From NCBI GenBank assembly GCA_031290935.1, contig JAISLK010000037.1, positions 62,001 to 126,000 of the forward strand: a DNA stretch of 64,000 nucleotides, written 5' to 3'. The notes beneath the pieces are model-generated. The model worked only from the letters and a program-made list of their open reading frames with translations, had not been told where the DNA came from and ran no database searches. Position 1 is the first letter of the stretch, and every line of letters begins with the position of its first letter. Both the position numbers and the translations under genes were made by a program. Shown one piece after another: positions 53,142 through 62,277 of the stretch. The DNA is from Prevotellaceae bacterium. Its GTDB lineage: Bacteria; Bacteroidota; Bacteroidia; Bacteroidales; UBA932.

Positions 53142-54359
53142 CTAATTCACATAAGTGAGCGTAGAGAGTTTTTCCGGCGCAAAGATTTCGTTGGCGATGT
53201 CCTGTATTTCCTGCGCGGTGAGCGCTTCTATCCGCGCTTTTAACAGGTCGAAAGTTTCTACATAATCATAAGCCATCACACTTTTTCCCTGGCTTAACAT
53301 TTGCACTTCGGCATTGTCAGCGCTAATGAACAGTTGCCCCAACAACTGTTTCTTGATGCGGTGCAGGGAGGCGCTACCAAAGGCTTTGGCACATACCGCC
53401 TGCAATTCTTTCCTGATGAGTTCCATGCATTGCGGTATATTTTCCCTGTCGGCGCCGAAGTAAACAGTTACGGCGCCGCTGTCGCAGTAAGGCGTGTAGT
53501 TGGCTTCTATCGTATATACCAGCCCGTTTTTTTCGCGCAGCGCCGTATTCAAACGCGCATTGGCGGCGGGGCCTCCCAAATAATTTACCAACAGCGCCAG
53601 CCCGGTGCGCCTGGCGTCATGTAAAGAGTATGCGCGGTTGCCCAGCATGCAGTGTGTTTGAAAAGTCCGGCATTCTTTGGTAACCTGAAACGGCCGGTAC
53701 GCCGCCGGTTTTTTCCTGCTGCGCTTGCCTCCTGCGGCGGGAAAAGCAGAAAAATGCTTTTTCACCAACCGCTCCATGCGTTTCGGGTTGATTTTCCCGA
53801 TACTGGAAAACACCATTTGCGGGGGTTGATAGTGTTGCCCGGTAAAGTTTTTCAGCTGTTCCACGCCAATGCCCGCAAGGGTTCCGGGAACGCCTAAAAT
53901 CGGCCTTCCCAGCGGGGAGCCTTTGAACAGCAAGGCGTCGAAATCATCAAAAATCAATTCGGACGGATGGTCTTTGCAGGAATTTATTTCGTCGATAATA
54001 ACTTCTTTTTCCTTTTTCAACTCTTTGTCGGGAAAGGTAGCATGAAAAGCCAAATCGGCAAGCAATTCCACCGCCCGCTCAATGTCGCCTTTCAGCACGG
54101 TGGCATGAATGACCGTTTCTTCCTTTGTGGTAAAAGCGTTCAGTTCGCCGCCTACATTTTCCAGCCGGTTATTGATATAATAAGTCGAACGCCGCTGGGT
54201 GCCTTTGAACAACATGTGTTCCGTCAGGTGCGCTATGCCGTTTTCGGCGGATGCCTCGTCGCGCGTGCCCGCATTGACGCTCAGGCTGCAATAGGCCACC
54301 GGCGAAGTATGGTAGCGATGTACTATGCGCAGACCATTTGGAAGAATGTAGTTATTCAT
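53142..54359 (-). CDS. M16-family (insulinase-type) zinc peptidase
   Basis: HLTEHMLFKGTQRRS (HxxEH); start at MNNYILPNGLRIVH. Confidence 0.94.
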   Translation of the reverse strand: MNNYILPNGLRIVHRYHTSPVAYCSLSVNAGTRDEASAENGIAHLTEHMLFKGTQRRSTYYINNRLENVGGELNAFTTKEETVIHATVLKGDIERAVELLADLAFHATFPDKELKKEKEVIIDEINSCKDHPSELIFDDFDALLFKGSPLGRPILGVPGTLAGIGVEQLKNFTGQHYQPPQMVFSSIGKINPKRMERLVKKHFSAFPAAGGKRSRKKPAAYRPFQVTKECRTFQTHCMLGNRAYSLHDARRTGLALLVNYLGGPAANARLNTALREKNGLVYTIEANYTPYCDSGAVTVYFGADRENIPQCMELIRKELQAVCAKAFGSASLHRIKKQLLGQLFISADNAEVQMLSQGKSVMAYDYVETFDLLKARIEALTAQEIQDIANEIFAPEKLSTLTYVN

Positions 54360-54417
54360 TTTAAAGAAAATTTTTGCAAAGTTAGAAAAATATCTTACCT
54401 TTGCACTCCTGAAAAAA

Positions 54418-54490
54418 GGTGCCATAGCTCAGCAGGTAGAGCAAAGGACTGAAAATCCTTGTGTCCGCGGTTCGATTCCACGTGGCACCA
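54418..54490 (+). tRNA. tRNA-Phe (GAA)
   Basis: GGTGCCA/TGGCACC acceptor stem, anticodon loop CTGAAAA. Confidence 0.95.
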
Positions 54491-54495
54491 CCGGA

Positions 54496-54531
54496 AAAAA
54501 AAACTGTTCGACTATTCGAACAGTTTTTTTT
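54496..54531. terminator. Bidirectional terminator hairpin after tRNA-Phe
   Basis: aaaaaaaactgttcga-ctat-tcgaacagtttttttt. Confidence 0.88.
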
Positions 54532-54548
54532 ATGGCCCCAATTCTTAT

Positions 54549-55045
54549 TTTAAAATTTTAATATTATCAGTTAAAATTTTCTTAAAGAATTTGAAAGTGC
54601 AAATGTAAAAAACGTAAATGACATTACAACAAAAAAGCAATTTAAATTATTAACAAAAAATATTAATATATTATAATTCAGTATTATATTTTTTAATAAC
54701 TTCGATGTTTTTTAATTAAACTTTTAAATTGATACGGATAATTTATCCAAATAAAATGGATGCAGCAAGCGTCGAGATAAACAAAAAATATCCATGAATA
54801 ATTGATACAAAAAAAACATTAATCTATTATAATCCAATATATTTTTATTTTTTTCGGTCTAATCCAATATTTTTTCTTACCGTTTTTCATACCTCCTGCT
54901 TTTCTTTATAAACACCTATTAATATTAACTATACACGCTTTATAAAACGTGTTATTTTGCCCTTTTTATACCCAAATTCGTCCCCACCCCATGTATATGC
55001 CTGTCTATCAAAATCAATTTTAACTGATAATATTAAAATTTTAAA
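54549..55045 (-). promoter_or_regulatory. Candidate invertible promoter segment (left copy, promoter pointing away from susC = inferred OFF)
   Basis: Perfect 30-bp inverted repeats TTTAAAATTTTAATATTATCAGTTAAAATT (54549-54578) and its reverse complement (55016-55045); inside is homologous in inverted orientation to 61728-62197. Confidence 0.8.
54600..54633 (-). promoter_or_regulatory. Promoter inside left invertible segment, leftward
   Basis: Minus strand TTTG-N22-TACATTTG; surrounding sequence matches the promoter at 62120-62153. Confidence 0.65.
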
Positions 55046-55156
55046 CGGATAAAAAAGTTGTTAAAAAAACGCATTCAAAATTGACAAAAAAATGACCGCC
55101 GCGCCATTTATGCTTAGCCAAATGTATCATCTCCTCCAGAGGAAAGCGTACCGTTT

Positions 55157-55362
55157 TGCCGAAAAGCTGCATAACTTTTCCCAAAAACTGCATGGTAATC
55201 GCCGAAAACTGCATGGTATTTGCCAAAAGCTGCATGGTAATTGCCAAAAACTGCATGGTAATCGCCAAAAACTGCATGGTAATTGCCAAAAACTGCATAG
55301 TAATCGCCAAAAACTGCATGGTAATCGCCAAATACTGCATGGTATTTGCCGAAAACCATACC
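55157..55362. repeat. Intergenic tandem array 4, about 9 units of 21 bp plus a partial unit
   Basis: (c/t)gccaaaaactgcatggtaat repeated in register from 55179; units at 55200, 55221, 55242, 55263, 55284, 55305, 55326. Confidence 0.95.
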
Positions 55363-55500
55363 GCTTTTTCCCGGATTTGCTCATAAATCAAAATAACAAT
55401 AAAGTAAATATTAAAATGTTATATGAAAATATCGAAAGTTATCGGATAAAACCATAATTATCACAATTCACTTATTTACTTACCAAAATTTAATTTATCT

Positions 55501-58500
55501 ATGAAATTAAACAAAATCAAGAGAACGGGACACAGGCTTTTACGAAAAACCTGCCTTCTCGCAGGCGTATGCTTGCTGACGATGTTGGGCTTTACTCCCG
55601 TAAATGCGCAACAGCAAAGTAAAACCATCATTGGCACGGTGGTGGACAAAAGCGGGGAACCGATGGTAGGCGCCGCCGTTGTCGTGAAAGGAACGACAAA
55701 GGCTGTGGCTACCGACGTGGACGGGAAATTTTCCCTCTCCGTGTCTGAAGGAGATGTGTTGACGGTATCGTTTATCGGTTACACCACCAAGAACGTTACG
55801 GTAAGCGCGGCAAACACTTTAACCGTTACGCTCGAAGAAAACGCACAGATGCTGGACGAAATTGAAATCACGGCAGAGTTCGGTATGAAGCGCGTCGCGC
55901 GGTCTATCGGGTCGTCCGTGCAAAACGTGAAAGCCGCGGACATTATTGAATCTGGGCGCGACAATTTCATTTCCGCCTTGCAGGGGCGCGTAGCGGGGAT
56001 GAACGTTATTTCCAGCGGCGGTGCGCCGGGCGCTTCCAACACTGTTATCCTGCGAAGCCTGACTTCTATTTCAGGGAACAACCAACCGCTCTATGTTGTA
56101 GACGGTATCCCGATGAATAACTCGTCATTCAGCGCATCATCAGGATTTGCCAGAGCCGACGTTTATTCATCCCGCTACCTTGACTTTTCGTCGCGTGGCG
56201 ATGACTTCAACCCGGAAGACATCGAATCCATGACTATCTTGAAAGGCGCAGCTGCCGCCGCCCTCTACGGGTCTAACGCATCGAACGGCGCAATTATCAT
56301 CACTACAAAAAAAGGTGCGCCCGGAAAAGGAAAAGTATCCTATAGCAACTCTTTCCGCTGGGATTCGGCGTATGGCTATCCCGAATTACAGGATAAATAT
56401 GCCAACGGCGGCTACGGGGCTACCAGTTATTATAATCTTAGCCGGTTTGGCGGCCTTTATCCCGAAGGCACTACACTATATGATAATGTGGCGGCCATCT
56501 TGCAAACAGGATTTACGAGCAAACACAACATCGCCGTAGAAGCCGGAACAGCCAGTACAACCATCCGCGCCGCCGCTTCCTTCCTTGACCAAACAGGGGT
56601 AGTTAAAACAACGGATTATGGCCGCACCAGTATTTCCTTATCCGGTAAGTCGGAAATTACTAAATGGCTAAAAATGGAAGCATCCATGCAATATGCCTCT
56701 ACCACTAATACGAAAGTGCAAAAAGGATCCAGTGGGCCACTGCGTTGGGCGATGCGCTGGCCCATGGTGGACGACATGTCGAATTATCTGGCTCCCGACG
56801 GCATGCACATGCGTTATCCGGAACGGTATGTGGATACAGACTTATATAATCCAATATTCGGCATGAACAAAAATAAATTTTACGACGAATCCGACCGTAT
56901 TATAGCCAATGCCGTAGTGATTGTTACCCCTACGAAAAATACTTTCCTCCGCGCACAGGCAGGCTGGGACGTAGGCGCACAAACGTTCGAAACATCGGAA
57001 CACCCCTATTTTACCACTAATAACTATAACGTGCTTCCCGGAAACGGCGGCGTATATAACTTGTCGAAATCAAATTTTTCAGACCCCGCAATGAATATTC
57101 TTGCCGGTTATAACGACAGTTTCTTCCAGGACAAATTGACCGTTTCGGCGCAGGTAGGATACCACCAGCTAGAAAACGGCGTTACCCGCTTATCTACCTA
57201 CGGAACTAAATTTGCTGTCGTGGATTTGCAATCTATCAATAACTGCGACCCTACAACTGTTTCTTCAAAGAAAAGGGCTTCCAAACGCAGGATACAGGCT
57301 ATTTCGGCGCAGGCGGAAGTCGGGTGGAATAATATGGCCTTCCTGACTTTCCGTGCCCGTAACGACTGGTCTTCTACACTGCCGAAAGACAATAATTCTT
57401 ATTTCTATCCGGCGTTGGAAGGCGCTTTTGTGGCTACCGAATTGCCGTTCCTGAAAGAAAACAAATATGTAACCTACCTGAAACTGCGCGGCGCAATAGC
57501 GCAGGTTGGTAAAGACGCCGGCCCGCTCGAAATCAATCCCGAACTGGAGCCGACGCAACAATCGGGCGGCGGTTATAGATATGGATGGACAGGGCCGAAC
57601 CTGGACTTGCGCCCGGAAATGACCACCTCCTGGGAAGCCGGATTTGAAGGACGGTTCTTTAATGACCGGGTCGTAGCGGATTTTACCTATTTTAATACGC
57701 GTTGTGAAGACCAGATAGTAAAAGAATTCCGTATGAGTTATGCTGGCGGGTTTGTATTAAACACCCAAAATATGGGTACCTTTGAAACCTGGGGATGGGA
57801 AGCGCATATTGACGGCGATATTTTCAACACCAACGGCTTCCGTTGGAATATCGGCCTAAACCTTTCGCACACCGGTTCGGAAGTAATAAGTATGCCCGTA
57901 CCGGAATATTATGACGCTTATACCAACGGCAACACTGCCGGTATTCGTAACGGCGTAATGGTCGGCTACCCGGTAACTACCGTAACGGGAACTGACTTTC
58001 AACGCAACGACAAAGGAGAGGTGCTGATAGATCCGAGCACCGGCATACCGCTCGTTTCCTCCGAATGGACAATGCTTGCCGACCGGGAACCCAAAGTCCG
58101 TTTAGGTTTTAATACGGTTCTTTCCTATAAAGGCTTCCGGTTATCGGCTATGTTTGCCGGAAAGTTAGGAGCAAATGTAGTAAATGGTACTAAACGGGAA
58201 ATGATGTCCAGTGGGTTGAGTTGGGAATCGGTAGATTTCCGCGAACGCGGTCCGGTAGTATTTAATGGCGTATTGAAAGACGGTAATGAAAACAGCGACC
58301 ACCCGACGCCTAATATCTTGTCGGTAACGTATGGCGATTATAGCGCATCCATTTATGCCGGAGCAGCAGCAAACTGGATAGAAAAAAATGTACACTACAT
58401 CCGGTTGCAGGAACTCCGCTTTTCCTATACGATTCCTACGAACTACTTGAAAAAATTCCTTAATGGATTCGTCAGTTATGCCAGCGTTTTCGTTTGCGGG

Positions 58501-58656
58501 AACGACCTCTTTACCATCACCAATTATTCCGGTATTGACGCTGTGGGGAATACCCTGTCAGCTTCTGCCGGCGGTACGGGCGGCGAAGGCTATGACACAT
58601 GGGCTATACCCAACCCGCGCGGCCTGTCGTTTGGCGTTAGTTTAACCTTTAATTAA
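55501..58656 (+). CDS. SusC/RagA-family TonB-linked outer membrane protein
   Basis: IIGTVVDKSGEPMVGAAVVVKGTTKAVATDVDGKF; SMTILKGAAAAALYGSNASNGAIIITTKKG. Confidence 0.97.
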   Translation: MKLNKIKRTGHRLLRKTCLLAGVCLLTMLGFTPVNAQQQSKTIIGTVVDKSGEPMVGAAVVVKGTTKAVATDVDGKFSLSVSEGDVLTVSFIGYTTKNVTVSAANTLTVTLEENAQMLDEIEITAEFGMKRVARSIGSSVQNVKAADIIESGRDNFISALQGRVAGMNVISSGGAPGASNTVILRSLTSISGNNQPLYVVDGIPMNNSSFSASSGFARADVYSSRYLDFSSRGDDFNPEDIESMTILKGAAAAALYGSNASNGAIIITTKKGAPGKGKVSYSNSFRWDSAYGYPELQDKYANGGYGATSYYNLSRFGGLYPEGTTLYDNVAAILQTGFTSKHNIAVEAGTASTTIRAAASFLDQTGVVKTTDYGRTSISLSGKSEITKWLKMEASMQYASTTNTKVQKGSSGPLRWAMRWPMVDDMSNYLAPDGMHMRYPERYVDTDLYNPIFGMNKNKFYDESDRIIANAVVIVTPTKNTFLRAQAGWDVGAQTFETSEHPYFTTNNYNVLPGNGGVYNLSKSNFSDPAMNILAGYNDSFFQDKLTVSAQVGYHQLENGVTRLSTYGTKFAVVDLQSINNCDPTTVSSKKRASKRRIQAISAQAEVGWNNMAFLTFRARNDWSSTLPKDNNSYFYPALEGAFVATELPFLKENKYVTYLKLRGAIAQVGKDAGPLEINPELEPTQQSGGGYRYGWTGPNLDLRPEMTTSWEAGFEGRFFNDRVVADFTYFNTRCEDQIVKEFRMSYAGGFVLNTQNMGTFETWGWEAHIDGDIFNTNGFRWNIGLNLSHTGSEVISMPVPEYYDAYTNGNTAGIRNGVMVGYPVTTVTGTDFQRNDKGEVLIDPSTGIPLVSSEWTMLADREPKVRLGFNTVLSYKGFRLSAMFAGKLGANVVNGTKREMMSSGLSWESVDFRERGPVVFNGVLKDGNENSDHPTPNILSVTYGDYSASIYAGAAANWIEKNVHYIRLQELRFSYTIPTNYLKKFLNGFVSYASVFVCGNDLFTITNYSGIDAVGNTLSASAGGTGGEGYDTWAIPNPRGLSFGVSLTFN

Positions 58657-58668
58657 AACACAATAATT

Positions 58669-60585
58669 ATGAAAAAAATAACAATAATAACGTTTTTAAC
58701 TGTCTTATTCTCGGTTACAAGCTGTGAAAAATATTTGGATGTCAATAAAAATATTGACGCCCCTGACCGTATAGATAGCTACTTGTACCTTTCCGGTATT
58801 TTACAGTCCTATCAGGATATTTATAATGATTTGCATGCAATAGCCCCCATGATAGAAATGTGGGGTACTACCAATGCAAATTATACTCCTTTTGCCAATC
58901 ATTTCTACTATAAAAGTTCGGACGTTGGCGGAGTAGTTTGGCGTACGGTTTACTGGGGACAGGGAATGAACCTGGAGAACCTCATCAATCAGTCTATAGC
59001 GGCCGAAGAATGGACGCTGGTGGGTATCGGGTATGCTATCAAATCCTTTAGTTGGGATATGCTTACGAAATTATATGCCGATGTGCCCTTAAAGCAAGCC
59101 TTCAGTACCGGACGGACGATATATGATTACGATTACCAAAATGAAATCTACACGCAAGTACGCGCATGGGCGCGGGAGGCCATTAAGTATTTGGAAATGG
59201 ACGATAAGACCAGTTACGGCTCTAAATTAACCGACCATGACTGGATATACAAAGGCGACAAGGCAAAATGGATCAAGTTTGCCTACGCAGTGATTGTGCG
59301 AAATCTGGCCTCATTGTCCAACAAGACCGGTTTTGTAACGCAGTATGCTGACGAATTGATCGAATGCGCCGGGAAATCTTTCCAGTCGGCAGATGACGAC
59401 GCGCGGGTAGGGGTGTCCGGCGGCTCCCAGTCCGTACCTTATAGCGGATTCAATAACTTTTGGGGAACTGCCAGGAATAATCTCGGGCAAACTTCGTTTC
59501 AACACGACTATGCTGTGCAGGTAATGACCGGCACTGTGCCTGTATATGAGGCTGACGGAAATAGAAAAAAAGTTGTGATACCTCCTACGCATGAGGATAC
59601 GCTTTATTACGCCTACTATCCGTATGAATTAGTTCCCCAACAAATTATTTGCGACACGTCGAAAGCGACAGGACATTTTGACCCCCGTGTAATAGCCAAA
59701 CTTAGTACGACAACAAACCAGTATATGTACATAGATAATGCCGACAGCGTAAAAGCCTATAAATATTATGGAGCGCGGAGATCGACCGAACGCATCAACC
59801 CCATTGACGCCGGCGGCGTACCCACTTTTTTTGGCCGAGATGCCGCCGTAAAAAACGGTTCAACAGCTCCGCCTAATGATGGAAAAGGGCGTTGGATATA
59901 TCACGACGAAGCGCCGTATATCCTGACGACTTGCGCCGAAATAAAATTCTGCCTGGCGGAAGCCTATTGGAAAAAGGGGCAAAAGGGATTGGCTTACGAA
60001 GCCTTTAAAGAAGGCGTAAAAGCAGATATTGCCTTTACCGCCGGGCAACTTCGGCCGGGAGCCAAAGGCCAGGAAGTCGGTGGCGACAAAGTTACCGCAG
60101 CAGTGTTCAATACCCTTGCCAACGAATATACGGCAGGGCCTTATGTAGATGGATTGGGCGAAGCCAATTTAACCCTTTCGCATATTATGATGCAAAAATG
60201 GGTAGCCCTTTACCCTTGGGGCGCTATGGAAGCATGGGTGGACATGCGCAAATACCATTATGATATTGCCTATACCGGCAATTATCCGACACTGGGCAAT
60301 GGCTGGGATGCTACAAGGCGTATCCAGCATAAAGCAGATGATGCCCAAGACAGGCTGTATAAAGGTTTTTACCTGGGAGCGGCAGAGCGATTGGAATTTC
60401 GTGATGCCCCTTACAATATCGAGAATGAAGGTTCTCCTTGCTACCGCTTGCGTCCGCGCTATAATTCGGAATATATCTGGAATATTCCTTCGCTGGAAAA
60501 ATTAAAACCCATTGCCGGCACAGCTCCTAATTATCAATGTTCGATACCCTGGTTTGCCTACCCGGGAGATTATCCTGCTAACTAA
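58669..60585 (+). CDS. SusD/RagB-family (SusD-like) lipoprotein
   Basis: Lipobox SVTSCEKYLDVNKNIDAPDRI; directly follows SusC. Confidence 0.9.
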   Translation: MKKITIITFLTVLFSVTSCEKYLDVNKNIDAPDRIDSYLYLSGILQSYQDIYNDLHAIAPMIEMWGTTNANYTPFANHFYYKSSDVGGVVWRTVYWGQGMNLENLINQSIAAEEWTLVGIGYAIKSFSWDMLTKLYADVPLKQAFSTGRTIYDYDYQNEIYTQVRAWAREAIKYLEMDDKTSYGSKLTDHDWIYKGDKAKWIKFAYAVIVRNLASLSNKTGFVTQYADELIECAGKSFQSADDDARVGVSGGSQSVPYSGFNNFWGTARNNLGQTSFQHDYAVQVMTGTVPVYEADGNRKKVVIPPTHEDTLYYAYYPYELVPQQIICDTSKATGHFDPRVIAKLSTTTNQYMYIDNADSVKAYKYYGARRSTERINPIDAGGVPTFFGRDAAVKNGSTAPPNDGKGRWIYHDEAPYILTTCAEIKFCLAEAYWKKGQKGLAYEAFKEGVKADIAFTAGQLRPGAKGQEVGGDKVTAAVFNTLANEYTAGPYVDGLGEANLTLSHIMMQKWVALYPWGAMEAWVDMRKYHYDIAYTGNYPTLGNGWDATRRIQHKADDAQDRLYKGFYLGAAERLEFRDAPYNIENEGSPCYRLRPRYNSEYIWNIPSLEKLKPIAGTAPNYQCSIPWFAYPGDYPAN

Positions 60586-60611
60586 ATTATTAATTTTTAA
60601 ACTTAAAAATT

Positions 60612-61622
60612 ATGAAACAAATTAAATATATAAATTTATTGTTATTGATTATGTTTTTCGCCTCTTGCGAAAAACATGTAGTAGACTACGACACCTATAC
60701 GTTAACGGAAAATACGGCGGAATACCAGTTACATTATTTTGTACCTGTTCCTTCTGCAGCCGCGAATAACATCTATAAAGTAGAAGTTAATGATGATGTC
60801 GTTACTACTAATGCTGCTACGTTGGTTACTTACAACGCTATTCCCAGCGGCGGCGTAGGCCGGTTCGCTACTGTGGCTCCCGGTACAGTAAACATAAAGT
60901 TGTATCAACTGACCAATCCAAGTTTACCATACAGCGATGCTAATTTAACTAAAGTATACGACCAGAACACGCAACTACAAGGCGGTAAAAAGCAGAATAT
61001 TTTTGTATATGATTTTACTCAACCGCCGATTGTTTTTGATAACGGGTACCCTTATATATCCGACCGCCGGCCGTATGATACGGATACCATTGCGTATGTA
61101 AAATTCTACAATTTTATGTTTGAAACCACGGACGTTCCTACAACCATGAAATTGCAGTACCAGTACCAATATATTTTGCACCCGCTTTATACCCTCGAAG
61201 ACGCCCAAAAAGGTGTTATACCCGAAGGTAAAAAAGTAGGAGATGCAACCGGAGATACCAAACGAAGCGCATGGCTCAATATTGGCAACCCGCTTGCTTT
61301 TGGTGAAACAACCGGATGGCAAGAGGTAGTGGTCAAAAAAACAAGTTACATTGCACAGGGCTCGGCAACCATTTATTATCGGATTGTAGTTTCTGCTGAA
61401 AATGGCGGAGTACCCGGCGTTACTGTAATGGATAGCAATGATTGGGTTTTGCGGGCACGGACGAATGCCAGCAATGTAAATACGTACAATGCTTATTCTT
61501 ATAGCACTTCACTAACAATTGGGCGAAGACAACACCACACGATAGGCGGCCAGCGGGCAGGGGGCGACATTCCTGGTGTTGCTGATCCGATAATCGGGAT
61601 CAAACTTTTTACAGCACTCTAA
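60612..61622 (+). CDS. Lipoprotein, third gene of SusC/D operon (DUF4397-like N-terminus)
   Basis: Lipobox MFFASCEKHVVDYD; family call tentative. Confidence 0.65.
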   Translation: MKQIKYINLLLLIMFFASCEKHVVDYDTYTLTENTAEYQLHYFVPVPSAAANNIYKVEVNDDVVTTNAATLVTYNAIPSGGVGRFATVAPGTVNIKLYQLTNPSLPYSDANLTKVYDQNTQLQGGKKQNIFVYDFTQPPIVFDNGYPYISDRRPYDTDTIAYVKFYNFMFETTDVPTTMKLQYQYQYILHPLYTLEDAQKGVIPEGKKVGDATGDTKRSAWLNIGNPLAFGETTGWQEVVVKKTSYIAQGSATIYYRIVVSAENGGVPGVTVMDSNDWVLRARTNASNVNTYNAYSYSTSLTIGRRQHHTIGGQRAGGDIPGVADPIIGIKLFTAL

Positions 61623-61642
61623 TTCCATAGAGTTAATAAATA

Positions 61643-61696
61643 AATAATTATAACAAAGAAGCCGTCCGAAAGGACGGCTTCTTTGTTATAATTATT
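61643..61696. terminator. Terminator hairpin, 25-bp perfect stem with GAAA tetraloop
   Basis: aataattataacaaagaagccgtcc-gaaa-ggacggcttctttgttataattatt. Confidence 0.92.
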
Positions 61697-61727
61697 TGAT
61701 TATCTCAAGTGTGTTTATTTGATTAAA

Positions 61728-62197
61728 ATTTTAATATACTCAGTTAAAATTGATTTTGATAGACAGGCATATACATGGGGTGGGGACGAATTTGGGTATA
61801 AAAAGGGCAAAATAACATGTTTTATGAAGCATGTATAGTTAATATTAACAAGTATTTATAAAGAAAAATAGGAGGTGTGAAAACCGGTAAGAAAAAATAT
61901 TGTATTAGACCGAAAAAAATAAAAACATATTGAATTATAACATATTAATATTTTTTACAACAATGATTTTTTGTTTTTTTCGATACCCGTTGCATCCATT
62001 TTCGACGAATTAATTTTCCGCATCAATTTAAAAATTTAATAAAAAATAGCAAAATTATAAAAAAATGCAGCATTGAATTATAACTTATTAATGTTTTTGT
62101 TAATAATTTTGGTTGATTTTTTGCTGTAATTTCATTAAGATTTTTTATATTTGCATTAACAAATTTAAAACAAAATTTTAACTGAGTATATTAAAAT
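61728..62197 (+). promoter_or_regulatory. Candidate invertible promoter segment (right copy, promoter pointing toward susC = inferred ON)
   Basis: Perfect 24-bp inverted repeats ATTTTAATATACTCAGTTAAAATT (61728-61751) and its reverse complement (62174-62197). Confidence 0.8.
62120..62153 (+). promoter_or_regulatory. Promoter inside right invertible segment, rightward
   Basis: TTTG-N22-TATATTTG, about 125 bp upstream of the susC ATG at 62278. Confidence 0.7.
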
Positions 62198-62277
62198 GTA
62201 AATTCAAAAATTAATTAAAAGATTATCAAGGCTATATAAGTTTAAAATTTTATTTATTAACCCAACTTAAATTATCT

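Noticed and set aside
55041-55457. ORFs with repeated ITMQFLA / NCMVIAK / HAVFGDY
   Set aside because: Translations of the 21-bp array in different frames
54549-62197. MITE (non-autonomous transposon) interpretation of the two ~0.5 kb segments
   Set aside because: Not excluded, but less favoured: both copies lie directly upstream of susC genes, contain a conserved promoter, are in opposite orientations and lack obvious target-site duplications
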